Under the pieces are notes generated by a model that ran no database searches, was not told where the DNA came from, and was given only the letters and a program-made list of their open reading frames with translations. From assembly GCF_004804335.1 (NCBI RefSeq), contig NZ_SRXY01000011.1:91001-155000 (forward strand): a stretch of DNA of 64,000 bases, written 5' to 3'. Origin of the DNA: Pacificoceanicola onchidii. Lineage in GTDB: Bacteria > Pseudomonadota > Alphaproteobacteria > Rhodobacterales > Rhodobacteraceae. Shown one piece after another: positions 29,929 through 38,724 of the stretch (position 1 is its first letter; every line of letters starts with the position of its first letter). The translations under genes and the position numbers were made by a program.

Positions 29929-31422
29929 ATGTCCGGAAGAACCTCGGAACAGATATTGCAGGACGCGCTCCTTCGGGAGGTTTACCGGGTGGCCAAGATC
30001 GGCACCTGGGAGGTTAGCAGCGAGGACGAGCTGATCTGGTCCGACGAAACCCATGATCTGTTCGGCGTCGACCGCAGCGATTTTGGCGGCACCATCGAAG
30101 AATTCCACCGCATCGTGCACCCCGAAGATGTCGAGCGTGTTCGGCGCGTAGCGGATTTCAGCGACACGCTGAACACGCATTTCAACTCCGAATACCGCAT
30201 CGTCCGTCCCGACGGCGCGCTGCGTCACATGCGGCAGACCGCCATCGTGCTGCGCGACGCGCGCGGCAATCCCCTTGGGTTCAGCGGCGTGGTTCAGGAC
30301 GTCTCCGAGCAGGTCGAAACCGAGGCCCAACTGCGGCAGGCGCAGAAAATGGAAGCTATCGGCCAGCTCAGCGGCGGCGTGGCGCATGACTTCAACAACA
30401 TCCTCGCCGCGATCATGAGCGCGGCGGAGCTTTTGCAGATGGAGGACGACTACGATCCGGACCTTGTCGAGAGCATCATCAATTCTGCCAAACGCGGCGG
30501 CGAGCTGACCAATCGTCTGCTGTCCTTCGCCCGCAAACAGCCCCTGCGCAAAACCTGCGTGGACGCGGTGCCACTGATCCGGGGCATGGCCCCCATGCTC
30601 GACCGTCTCATCGGCCCGGACATCACGCTGGATCTGGCGCTGTCCGATCAGGTCTGGCGGCTCGAGGCCGATCCCGCGCCGCTGCAGGAGGCCTTGCTCA
30701 ACCTCGTGGTCAACGCGCGCGACGCGATCGACAGCGCGGGCAAGATCACCCTGTCATGCCGCAACGCCTCCGTGCCCGGCCCGATGGGCGATTGCCGCGA
30801 TTACGTGGAGATTAACGTGATCGACACGGGCTCTGGCATGTCCGAAGAGGTCCGCCAGCAGGCCCGCGATCCTTTCTTCACCACCAAACCCGTGGGTCAG
30901 GGCTCGGGCCTTGGGCTGTCGATGGTTGATGGCTATGTCCGGCAGTCCGGCGGCCAGATCCACATCCACTCCGGGCTGGGCAAAGGCACCCGCGTGGCGC
31001 TCCTCCTGCCCAGATCCGAACACACCGCCCCCGACCCCGCCCCGCGCCGTACGCGCGCAAATCAGGGCAATGGCGAGCGGGTTCTGGTGATCGAGGACAA
31101 CGTTGATCTGGCCCGTCTCATCCAAAGGCAGCTTTCCAGCCTCAACTACCGCCCGACGCTGGCCGCAAATCGCCGTGATGCCCTGCAAGCAGCGGCACAG
31201 GCGGGCGGGTTCGACATCGTGCTCTCGGACATTCTGCTCGCCAACGGCGAACGCGGCCCGGCGGTCGTCGAAGAGCTTCTGGCCCTCTACCCCGACATGA
31301 AGACTGTCTTCATGACCGGCTTCGCCTCCGACGACCAAACCACCCCGCACGCCTTCGGCGAGCCCAAGGTGGTCCTCAGCAAACCCTTCAAGATCGAAGA
31401 GCTGGCCAAGGCTTTGCGTTAA
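29929..31422 (+). CDS. Orphan hybrid PAS histidine kinase with C-terminal receiver
   Basis: A protein of about 497 residues, with no transmembrane segment, so cytoplasmic. Order: PAS domain (about 20-125, including FGVDRSDFGG and RIVRPDGALRHM), HisKA dimerisation helix with the phospho-accepting His 153 in GGVAHDFNN, HATPase with N-box NLVVNARDAI, GSGM and GSGLGLSMV, and a receiver domain with Asp 434 in VLSDILLANG and Lys in VVLSKPFK. The layout is that of soluble hybrid kinases that phosphorylate a separate output protein. No partner regulator lies next to it. Start is uncertain: TTG 29881 would add 16 residues; neither has a good RBS. Confidence 0.9.
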   Translation: MSGRTSEQILQDALLREVYRVAKIGTWEVSSEDELIWSDETHDLFGVDRSDFGGTIEEFHRIVHPEDVERVRRVADFSDTLNTHFNSEYRIVRPDGALRHMRQTAIVLRDARGNPLGFSGVVQDVSEQVETEAQLRQAQKMEAIGQLSGGVAHDFNNILAAIMSAAELLQMEDDYDPDLVESIINSAKRGGELTNRLLSFARKQPLRKTCVDAVPLIRGMAPMLDRLIGPDITLDLALSDQVWRLEADPAPLQEALLNLVVNARDAIDSAGKITLSCRNASVPGPMGDCRDYVEINVIDTGSGMSEEVRQQARDPFFTTKPVGQGSGLGLSMVDGYVRQSGGQIHIHSGLGKGTRVALLLPRSEHTAPDPAPRRTRANQGNGERVLVIEDNVDLARLIQRQLSSLNYRPTLAANRRDALQAAAQAGGFDIVLSDILLANGERGPAVVEELLALYPDMKTVFMTGFASDDQTTPHAFGEPKVVLSKPFKIEELAKALR

Positions 31423-31452
31423 TCGCCTCCCCAAAGCCCGCAAACAAAGAAA

Positions 31453-31479
31453 GGCCCGCACCTGCCTGAGGTGCGGGCC
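31453..31479 (-). terminator. Terminator of the iclR-ATPase unit
   Basis: GGCCCGCACCT (31453-31463) pairs perfectly with AGGTGCGGGCC (31469-31479) around a 5-base loop. On the minus strand it is followed by TTTCTTTGTTTG, making a good intrinsic terminator for the ATPase gene; it also separates the convergent kinase gene. Confidence 0.85.
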
Positions 31480-31507
31480 GAAGACCGTTTGACCGGCTCA
31501 GGCAACC

Positions 31508-32572
31508 TTACCGAAGCCGCGCTTCCGATCCGGCGTCAAAGAACATTGCATCCGCCGCGTCAAAGTCCAGACGGACCTTGGTGCCTTCCGGCATCGCCTC
31601 GTCGCCGCGTGTTTCGACCACCAGCCGCTCGCCGGTGCCGCTGGTGAGGTAGTCATAAGCCACCCCGCCAAGCCGTTCGCGGATGTCGATGGTCAGCGGC
31701 CCGGCGGCGTCCTCGGTCACCTGCAGCATCTGCGGGCGCAGCCCGACGATCACGTCCGCGCCTTCGGAAGGCAGCGCCACCGAAGTCTCCACACGCGCGC
31801 CCCCAAGAGCCGGGATCACAACCCCGCCGCCCTGCACCGTGCCGTTCATGAAATTCATCGACGGCGAGCCGATGAACCCGGCCACAAAACGGTTGTCGGG
31901 ATCCTGGTACAGGTCCATCGGCGAGCCAACCTGCTCCACGCGGCCTGCGCGCAGCACCACGATCTTGTCGGCCAGCGTCATCGCCTCGACCTGATCGTGG
32001 GTGACGTAGATCATCGTTGCGCCGATTTCCTTGTGCAGACGCGCAATCTCGACCCGCATGTCCACGCGCAGTTCCGCGTCGAGGTTCGACAAAGGCTCGT
32101 CAAACAGGAACACCTCCGGCCCGCGCACAATCGCCCGGCCAATGGCCACACGCTGGCGCTGGCCACCGGAAAGCGCCTTCGGCTTGCGCTTGAGATAGTC
32201 GTCCAATTTGAGGATGCGCGAGGCTTCGCCCACCTTCGAAGCGATCTCCTCCTTCGGCACGCCGTTCATCTTCAGGCCAAAGCCCATGTTCTCTTCGACC
32301 GACATATGCGGGTAAAGCGCATAGGTCTGGAACACCATGGCCACGCCGCGCTCCGCCGGTTCCGACTTGGTGACATCGCGGCCACCGATGGCGATCGTGC
32401 CGTCCGAGGTCTCTTCGAGCCCCGCGATCATCCGCAACAACGTGGACTTGCCGCAGCCCGACGGGCCGACAAAGACGCAGAATTCCCCATCTGCAATATC
32501 AAGATCCACCCCGTGGATTACCTGCACATCACCATAGCGCTTGATTGCGCCGCTTAACGCCACACCGGACAT
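31508..32572 (-). CDS. MalK/UgpC-type sugar ABC transporter ATPase
   Basis: A 354-residue ABC ATPase of the carbohydrate family (CUT1). Walker A GPSGCGKST (36-44), signature LSGGQRQRVAIGRAIV, Walker B VFLFDEPLSNLD, switch VTHDQ, and a C-terminal regulatory OB-like domain (from about 240, with FIGSPSMNFM and VGLRPQM). GGGAGG lies 6 bases before the ATG. It follows the IclR regulator by 19 bases on the same strand, and is divergent from the binding protein and permeases it most likely powers. UgpC/MalK-like ATPases can serve several transporters, so it could be shared. Confidence 0.92.
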   Translation of the reverse strand: MSGVALSGAIKRYGDVQVIHGVDLDIADGEFCVFVGPSGCGKSTLLRMIAGLEETSDGTIAIGGRDVTKSEPAERGVAMVFQTYALYPHMSVEENMGFGLKMNGVPKEEIASKVGEASRILKLDDYLKRKPKALSGGQRQRVAIGRAIVRGPEVFLFDEPLSNLDAELRVDMRVEIARLHKEIGATMIYVTHDQVEAMTLADKIVVLRAGRVEQVGSPMDLYQDPDNRFVAGFIGSPSMNFMNGTVQGGGVVIPALGGARVETSVALPSEGADVIVGLRPQMLQVTEDAAGPLTIDIRERLGGVAYDYLTSGTGERLVVETRGDEAMPEGTKVRLDFDAADAMFFDAGSEARLR

Positions 32573-32591
32573 GGTTTCCTCCCAATGAAAC

Positions 32592-33377
32592 TCAGGACAC
32601 GACAGGATAGGGCCAGACAGCCCCCTCGCGTCCAATCTGAGCCGCCGTGCGCGTCAGCGCCGGGCGGTATTTTCCTATCTCATCCAGCGACATCCTGTTC
32701 ACCGATGTCACAATCGAAATCGAACCGATCACCCGCCCGCCGCCGCCCTTGATGGGCGCCGCCATGCTGATGATTCCCTGTTCGTGCTCTTCGCGGTCGT
32801 AGGCCAGGCCCACGTCGCGTATCTCTTCCAGCTCAGGCAGAAGCGTCTCCGGCCCCTGATGGGTTTTTGGCGTGAACGCCTCCCAGGTCTGCCCTTCAAT
32901 TGCAGCTGCGCGCCGGTCGTCATCCATAAACGCCAGCATCACCTTGCCGACCCCGGTACAATGCGCCGGGGACCGGCGGCCAGAGCGCGCCATGGTGGGA
33001 AAGCCGCCCTCGGGCGTGACCTTGTCGATGAACACCACCCGGCCGCGCTCCATCTGTGCCAGATGTACGGTTTCCTTGATGTCTTCGGCCAGCGCTTCGG
33101 CAAAGGGCCGCCCCAGCACCGCCAGCGACGACTGGTTCCACGCGTGCCGACCGATTCGCACCAGCCGCATCCCGGCCACATAGACCCCGCGGTCATCGTC
33201 ATAGGCCAGCATGCCCTGATTGGTCAGCGTGCCCAGCATCCGGTGCAAAGTGGCTTTGGGATAAGGGCTAACCTCCAAAACCTCGGAAAATCGCACCGCG
33301 CGGCCAAAGCCTACGACAATGTCCAAGACGTCCAGCGCCTTTCCGACGGTGCCGTCTCCTGTGGCCTGCGTATTCAT
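32592..33377 (-). CDS. IclR-family regulator of the galactoside operon
   Basis: A 261-residue regulator with an N-terminal winged helix (RFSEVLEVSPYPKATLHRMLGTL, about residues 29-51) and a C-terminal IclR ligand domain (CTGVGKVMLAF, REEHEQGIISMAAPI). I chose ATG 33377 for the RBS GGAGGACAGG. It heads a two-gene unit with the ATPase and is divergent from the substrate-binding protein gene, so it most likely controls both. A TTGATT-17-TATCGA promoter-like pair on the minus strand precedes it. The inducer is probably a galactoside or its product, by inference. Confidence 0.87.
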   Translation of the reverse strand: MNTQATGDGTVGKALDVLDIVVGFGRAVRFSEVLEVSPYPKATLHRMLGTLTNQGMLAYDDDRGVYVAGMRLVRIGRHAWNQSSLAVLGRPFAEALAEDIKETVHLAQMERGRVVFIDKVTPEGGFPTMARSGRRSPAHCTGVGKVMLAFMDDDRRAAAIEGQTWEAFTPKTHQGPETLLPELEEIRDVGLAYDREEHEQGIISMAAPIKGGGGRVIGSISIVTSVNRMSLDEIGKYRPALTRTAAQIGREGAVWPYPVVS

Positions 33378-33446
33378 GCGTTTCCTGTCCTCCCGTGTTG
33401 ACTTCGATAGCAATATGAGACAAACAAATCAATATGTGAAAGCTGA

Positions 33447-33463
33447 GTTCCATTATTTGGAAC
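33447..33463. promoter_or_regulatory. Candidate IclR operator
   Basis: GTTCCA-TTATT-TGGAAC is a perfect interrupted palindrome centred between the two divergent start codons (33377 and 33518), 55 bases before the binding-protein gene. Size and symmetry suit an IclR-family dimer site. Confidence 0.55.
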
Positions 33464-33517
33464 ACGCGATGGAGCGCGGACAGGCTGTTCACGCGTCATA
33501 AGGGAGGAAATGAACCG

Positions 33518-34750
33518 ATGCTCAAAGCAAGGATTCTTGGTGCCGCTCTGGCATCCACAATGCTCACCACCGCCGCTTGGGCAGGCGAGCTTGTTATCAA
33601 CACAGACACTTCTGACCCGGCCCCGAAAGCCGCGTTTGAAGCGCTGATCGCCGGATTCGAGGCCGAAAACCCCGATGTTACGGTGAAATGGAACCTTTTC
33701 GACCACGAGGGCTACAAGACCTCGATCCGCAACTTCCTGACCGCAGACGCGCCGGATCTTGCGAACTGGTACGCGGGCAACCGCATGCTGCCTTATGTCA
33801 ACGCGGGCCTGTTCGAGCCGGTGGATGATGTCTGGGAAGAAAACGGTCTGAACGAATCACTGGCCTCGGCCAAAGGCTCGATGACCATCGACGGCAAGAT
33901 CTGGGGCGTGCCCTATACCTACTATCAGTGGGGCGTGTACTACCGCAAAGACATCTTTGAAGCGAACAACATCGCCGTGCCCACCAACTGGGACGAGTTC
34001 AAGGCCGCGGGCATGGCGCTCAAGGATGCAGGCGTCACTCCGATCACCATCGGCACCAAGTACCTGTGGACCGCTGGCGGCGTGTTCGACTACCTGAACC
34101 TGCGCACCAACGGCTATGACTTCCACATGGCGCTCGGCAAAGGTGAGGTCTCCTGGACCGACGACCGCGTAAAAGCGACCTTCGCCAACTGGAAAGAACT
34201 GCTCGACGCGGGCTTCTTCATCGACAACCACGCGGCCTACTCCTGGCAGGAAGCGCTGGCGCCGATGGTTCAGGGTGACGCGGCCATGTACGTCATGGGC
34301 AACTTCGCCGTGGCCCCGCTGCGCGAAGCAGGCCTCAGCGACGATCAGCTCGGCTTCTTCCAGTTCCCGGTGATCAACCCGGACGTGCCGCTGGCCGAAG
34401 AAGCGCCGACCGACACGATCCACATCCCGGCAAATGCGAAGAACAAGGAAGACGCCAAGAAGTTCCTCGCTTATCTCGCCCGTGCGGACGTGCAGAGCCA
34501 GATCAACGAAACCCTGGGCCAGCTGCCGATCAACAACGCCTCCACCGTGGGTGACGACAAGTTCCTGCAGGCCGGCTACGAGATGCTCTCCTCCACCGAT
34601 GGCGGCATCGCGCAGTTCTTTGACCGCGACTACCCGGCTGAAATGGCCAAGGCGGGCATGGAAGGCTTCCAGGAATTCATGGTGAAGCCCGAGCGCATGG
34701 ACAAGATCCTCGAGCGCCTCGAAAAGGTCCGCATGCGGGTCTACAAATAA
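33518..34750 (+). CDS. Sugar ABC transporter substrate-binding protein
   Basis: A 410-residue family 1 extracellular solute-binding protein. Signal peptide of about 22 residues (MLKARILGAALASTMLTTAAWA). The body shows ENPDVTVKWNLFDHEGYKTSI, ADAPDLANWYAG and PTNWDEFKAA, all typical of maltose/galactoside-type binders, with several aromatic residues likely to stack against sugars. AGGGAGG is 11 bases before the ATG. It is the first gene of an operon with two permeases, an alpha-galactosidase and a beta-galactosidase, so the ligand is probably a galactose-containing oligosaccharide or glycoside. The exact sugar cannot be read from the sequence. Confidence 0.92.
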   Translation: MLKARILGAALASTMLTTAAWAGELVINTDTSDPAPKAAFEALIAGFEAENPDVTVKWNLFDHEGYKTSIRNFLTADAPDLANWYAGNRMLPYVNAGLFEPVDDVWEENGLNESLASAKGSMTIDGKIWGVPYTYYQWGVYYRKDIFEANNIAVPTNWDEFKAAGMALKDAGVTPITIGTKYLWTAGGVFDYLNLRTNGYDFHMALGKGEVSWTDDRVKATFANWKELLDAGFFIDNHAAYSWQEALAPMVQGDAAMYVMGNFAVAPLREAGLSDDQLGFFQFPVINPDVPLAEEAPTDTIHIPANAKNKEDAKKFLAYLARADVQSQINETLGQLPINNASTVGDDKFLQAGYEMLSSTDGGIAQFFDRDYPAEMAKAGMEGFQEFMVKPERMDKILERLEKVRMRVYK

Positions 34751-34758
34751 TCCTGGGT

Positions 34759-34817
34759 GTCCCGGCCTCCTGCCGGGACCTCCGCCCCGGGCCTGACCTC
34801 TGTGCCTGACCCGGGGC
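34759..34817 (+). other. Two intercistronic stem-loops after the binding-protein gene
   Basis: GTCCCGGC/GCCGGGAC (34759-34766 and 34772-34779, 5-base loop) is followed by GCCCCGGG/CCCGGGGC (34784-34791 and 34810-34817). Neither has a U-run. Such hairpins between a binding-protein gene and its permeases usually protect the upstream mRNA and give more binding protein than permease. The remainder up to 34908 shows only the GGAGG RBS of the permease. Confidence 0.65.
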
Positions 34818-34908
34818 CCCTACCCGACTATTCCGCTCACATCTTCTCTAAGCCAGAGGGCCCGGATCCGCACCGGGACCATCTTTCTGGACTGCCGGAG
34901 GTATTCGC

Positions 34909-35826
34909 ATGACCGCCCTCCCCGACACATCCGCCACCAACAAATCGTGGTGGAAACAGAACCAGCAGAGACTCGCGCCGTGGCTGTTCCTCGCGCCAGG
35001 CATCTTCATGTTCGCCATCTACGTCATCATTCCGATTTTCCAGTCGATCAACATCAGCTTCTACGCCTGGGACGGGCTGGGAGAGGCCGAATGGGTTGGC
35101 GCGGAAAACTACGTCGAACTGATGGACGACGAGGCTTTCTATACCTCGCTGAAAAACAACGTCCTTTGGCTGATCCTCTACATGCTCGCCATCCCCGCCG
35201 GACTGTTTGTGGCGCTGTTCCTCAATCAGACGGTGCGCGGGATCCGCATCTACAAATCGCTCTTCTTCTTCCCCTTCGTGATCTCTCAGGTTGTCGTCGG
35301 CCTCGTGTTTGCATGGTTCTACGACCCCACGAACGGGTTGATGAACATCATCCTCGGCTGGTTTGGCGCCGGGCCGATCGCCGTGCTCGCGGATGAGGAC
35401 TACGTGACCTACGGCATCATCGCCGCGGGCCTCTGGCCCCAGACTGCCTATTGCATGATCCTCTACCTCACCGGCCTCAACGCCGTGGACCCCGAACAGA
35501 TCGAAGCGGCGCGCCTCGACAACGCCAAAGGCGCAAAACTGCTGTGGTACGTGATCCTGCCCCAGCTGCGCCCCGCAACCTTCATTGCCGTGGTTGTCAC
35601 GGTCATCGGCGCGCTGCGCTCCTTTGACCTCATTTCGATCATGACCGACGGCGGTCCGTGGGGTTCGTCCCGCGTGCTGGCCTTCTATATGTATGAACAG
35701 GCCTTCTCCGAATACGGCTTCCGCATGGGCTATGGCGCGGCCATCGCCGTGGTGCTGTTCCTCATCATGATGGTCTATATCGCGGGCTTCCTGTGGAAGA
35801 TGTACCGCGACGAGACAGGGAGATAA
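34909..35826 (+). CDS. Sugar ABC transporter permease (MalF type)
   Basis: A 305-residue inner-membrane protein with six predicted spans and the ABC EAA loop EAARLDNAKGAKLLWYVILPQLRP (about residues 197-220), which contacts the ATPase. GGAGG precedes the ATG by 8 bases. It pairs with the following permease 4 bases downstream to form a CUT1 heterodimer for the binding protein at 33518. Confidence 0.92.
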   Translation: MTALPDTSATNKSWWKQNQQRLAPWLFLAPGIFMFAIYVIIPIFQSINISFYAWDGLGEAEWVGAENYVELMDDEAFYTSLKNNVLWLILYMLAIPAGLFVALFLNQTVRGIRIYKSLFFFPFVISQVVVGLVFAWFYDPTNGLMNIILGWFGAGPIAVLADEDYVTYGIIAAGLWPQTAYCMILYLTGLNAVDPEQIEAARLDNAKGAKLLWYVILPQLRPATFIAVVVTVIGALRSFDLISIMTDGGPWGSSRVLAFYMYEQAFSEYGFRMGYGAAIAVVLFLIMMVYIAGFLWKMYRDETGR

Positions 35827-35830
35827 CCCG

Positions 35831-36679
35831 ATGTTCCCCAGACCCATTGAGCAAACGTCCTCGACGACGCAAACCCTCTATAAAATCGCCCTGCCCATCG
35901 CGCTGGTCATCTGGCTTCTGCCGCTGATCGCCGTGGCCATGACCTCCGTGCGCTCCGCCGGGGACATCACGGCGGGCAACTACTGGGGCTGGCCCACCAG
36001 CTTCAACTTCTGGGCCAACTACTCCGGCATCTTCGAGGCCACGCCCATCGGGCAGTACATCCTCAACTCCTTCAAGGTGACGATCCCCACGGTGATCGGC
36101 GCGGTGGCCCTGTCGTGCATGACGGGCTTTGCCCTCGCCGTGTACAAGTTCAAAGGCAACCTGCTGATTTTCTTCATGTTCGTTGCCGGGAACTTCGTGC
36201 CGTTCCAGATCCTCATGGTCCCGGTGCGGGATCTCACGCTGGACTTGGGCATGTACAACACATGGTACGGCCTCGCCCTCTTCCACATCGCCTTCCAGGC
36301 CGGGTTCTGCACGCTCTTCATGCGCAACTTCATCCGCGCCATGCCGTTTGAGCTGATCGAGGCCGCCCGCGTCGAAGGCGTCTCGGAAATCCGCATCTTC
36401 TGGTTCGTGGTTCTGCCCCTGATGAAACCCGCCATTGCGGCGCTCTCGGTGCTGATCTTCACCTTCATCTGGAACGATTACTTCTGGGCCACGGTGTTGA
36501 CACAAGGCGCGGAAAACCAGCCGATCACCGCCGGTCTCTACTCGCTCAACGGCCAGTGGGTCGCCGCGTGGCACCTCGTCTCGGCGGGCTCCATCGTCGC
36601 CGCTTTGCCGCCCGTTCTGATGTTCTTCCTGATGCAGCGCCACTTTATCGCTGGCCTCACCCTCGGAGCCGTTAAGTGA
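35831..36679 (+). CDS. Sugar ABC transporter permease (MalG type)
   Basis: A 282-residue inner-membrane protein with six predicted spans and the EAA loop EAARVEGVSEIRIFWFVVLPLMKP (about residues 177-200). It ends LGAVK, a typical MalG-class C-terminus. Its stop overlaps the alpha-galactosidase start (GTGA), so uptake and hydrolysis genes are translationally coupled. Confidence 0.92.
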   Translation: MFPRPIEQTSSTTQTLYKIALPIALVIWLLPLIAVAMTSVRSAGDITAGNYWGWPTSFNFWANYSGIFEATPIGQYILNSFKVTIPTVIGAVALSCMTGFALAVYKFKGNLLIFFMFVAGNFVPFQILMVPVRDLTLDLGMYNTWYGLALFHIAFQAGFCTLFMRNFIRAMPFELIEAARVEGVSEIRIFWFVVLPLMKPAIAALSVLIFTFIWNDYFWATVLTQGAENQPITAGLYSLNGQWVAAWHLVSAGSIVAALPPVLMFFLMQRHFIAGLTLGAVK

Positions 36680-38724
36680 CAACAACCCGTGTTGACGCAA
36701 GTCGCCAGACCCTTGTTTTTAGCCAGAACAAGGGTCTGCCGTGCGTTCTGTACTGGGGGCCAAGCCTCCCTTTCTCCGAAGATCTGGACGCCCTCGCAGA
36801 GGCCACACGCTCCGGCATCACCGGCGGCATGCTCGATGCCGTGCCACCGCTTTCGATTCTTCCCGAAGCCGCGCGCAGCTTCCCCGGCCAGCCCGGCCTG
36901 ATCGCCTACCAGGGCGGCGCGCCGCTTTATCCGTCATTCCAAGCCACAGGCGAACGCACCTTCCGCTGCGACGCCACCGGCCTGACCCTCACGCTTGAGA
37001 TCACGGCAGAGGATGGCGTCATCACCCTCGCCCACCGCCTCACCGCCGACACCCCCATCACCTTGCACCATCTCGCCGCCCCGGTCCTGCCCGGCCCGCA
37101 ATCCGGCGACATCCTGCATTTTTCAGGCCGTTGGATCGGTGAATTTCAGGCGAACCGCACCCCATGGCAGCCTGGCATGCTCAAGCGCGAAGCCCGCACA
37201 GGGCGCTCCGGCCATGAGCACCCGCCGCTCGCTTTCTTTCTTGAGGACGGCGCAACCAACACCGCCGGGACGGCCTTTGGCATGCACCTCGCCTATCCCG
37301 GCGGCCATGTGATGATCGCCGAAGAACTCCCCGACGGCCGCCGTCAAATCCAATGGGGCATCGCCACCGGCACACAAGCCACCGGCACAGAGTTCCACTC
37401 CGCCGATCTCCTGCTGACCGTTTCCGATAAGGGCCTCAACGGCTGCGCTGTCAATTTCCAACGGCACATCCGCGACACAATCGTCCCATGGCCGGACAAA
37501 TCCCGCCCTCGCCCGGTGCATTACAACTGCTGGGAAGCGGTCTATTTCGACCACGATCTGGACACGCTCAAGGACATCGCCACCCGCGCAGCAAGCCTCG
37601 GGGCAGAGCGTTTCGTGCTCGATGACGGCTGGTTCGGCAAGCGGGATGATGACACCTCTTCCCTTGGCGACTGGCAGATCGACCCGCGCAAATGGCCCGA
37701 AGGGCTGACCCCGCTGATCGACCATGTTCACAGCGAAGGCATGCGTTTTGGCCTTTGGGTCGAGCCGGAAATGGTCAATCTGAACAGCGACTTGGCCCGA
37801 GCCTACCCCGATTGGATCCTTGGCCCAAAGGACCAGATCGAAGGCCGCCACCAACGCCTGCTCAACCTCGCTTTGAGCACGGTTCAGGATTTCCTCTTCG
37901 ACGTCCTCGATAGCATCCTGAAATCGCATGACATCGACTATCTCAAATGGGACCACAACCGCCTGTCGCCTATCCCTGATGCGGCGCAAGCGTCGGGCGT
38001 TCTCGCCCTCCTCCAGCGCCTGCGCACCGCGCACCCGGCGGTTGAGATCGAAACCTGTGCCTCCGGCGGCGGCCGCATCGACGCGGGCATCCTGCGCCAG
38101 ACCCACCGCGTCTGGCTCTCCGATTCCAACGACGCCATCGAACGCCTGCGCATCCAGCATGACGCCGCGCTCCTCCTGCCCTCCGCTGTCACCGGCTCTC
38201 ACGTCGGCCCGCGCCAGTGTCACACCTCTGGCCGCATCATCCCCATGGAATTCCGCGCATGGGTCGCCGCGCAGCGCCACATGGGCTTTGAGATGGACCC
38301 GCGCGAACTCACCGACGAGGAGGCAGAGACCCTCACCCGCATCACCACATGGTGGAAAGACAACCGCCATTGGACAATGCGCGCCGACATCCACCGGCTC
38401 GACAGTCATGATCCCGCCATCACCGCCGAGCTTCAACTGAGCGAAGACAAACAACGTTTTGTCGTCTTCGCAGGCCAATCCGAGACCTCGAACCAAATCC
38501 TCCCCCGCCCTCTGCGGCTCACCGCGCTTGAACCGGAAGCGCGCTACGAAGTCACCCTTCTGAACGCGGATGAGGTCCGTCACCCGGCACGCGGAAACAC
38601 CGCACTGCAATCCGGCCCCCTCACCCTGACCGGAGCCACCCTGATGACCCTCGGCCTTAGGCTCCCATGGCGCTTTCCGCAGACCATGTGGGTGCTCGAA
38701 GGCCGCAAACTGGACGCGCCATGA
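36676..38724 (+). CDS. GH36 alpha-galactosidase
   Basis: A 682-residue cytoplasmic enzyme without signal peptide. An N-terminal beta-sandwich (about 1-280) precedes the catalytic barrel. The nucleophile is Asp 426 in YLKWDHNR and the acid/base is Asp 483 in VWLSDSNDAIERL; CASGGGRID and VLDDGWFGKRDDD are also family motifs. A small C-terminal beta domain ends the protein. It releases terminal alpha-linked galactose. Starts with GTG overlapping the upstream stop, and overlaps the beta-galactosidase start downstream (ATGA). Being intracellular, it acts on galactosides brought in intact by the ABC system. Confidence 0.93.
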   Translation: MTTTRVDASRQTLVFSQNKGLPCVLYWGPSLPFSEDLDALAEATRSGITGGMLDAVPPLSILPEAARSFPGQPGLIAYQGGAPLYPSFQATGERTFRCDATGLTLTLEITAEDGVITLAHRLTADTPITLHHLAAPVLPGPQSGDILHFSGRWIGEFQANRTPWQPGMLKREARTGRSGHEHPPLAFFLEDGATNTAGTAFGMHLAYPGGHVMIAEELPDGRRQIQWGIATGTQATGTEFHSADLLLTVSDKGLNGCAVNFQRHIRDTIVPWPDKSRPRPVHYNCWEAVYFDHDLDTLKDIATRAASLGAERFVLDDGWFGKRDDDTSSLGDWQIDPRKWPEGLTPLIDHVHSEGMRFGLWVEPEMVNLNSDLARAYPDWILGPKDQIEGRHQRLLNLALSTVQDFLFDVLDSILKSHDIDYLKWDHNRLSPIPDAAQASGVLALLQRLRTAHPAVEIETCASGGGRIDAGILRQTHRVWLSDSNDAIERLRIQHDAALLLPSAVTGSHVGPRQCHTSGRIIPMEFRAWVAAQRHMGFEMDPRELTDEEAETLTRITTWWKDNRHWTMRADIHRLDSHDPAITAELQLSEDKQRFVVFAGQSETSNQILPRPLRLTALEPEARYEVTLLNADEVRHPARGNTALQSGPLTLTGATLMTLGLRLPWRFPQTMWVLEGRKLDAP

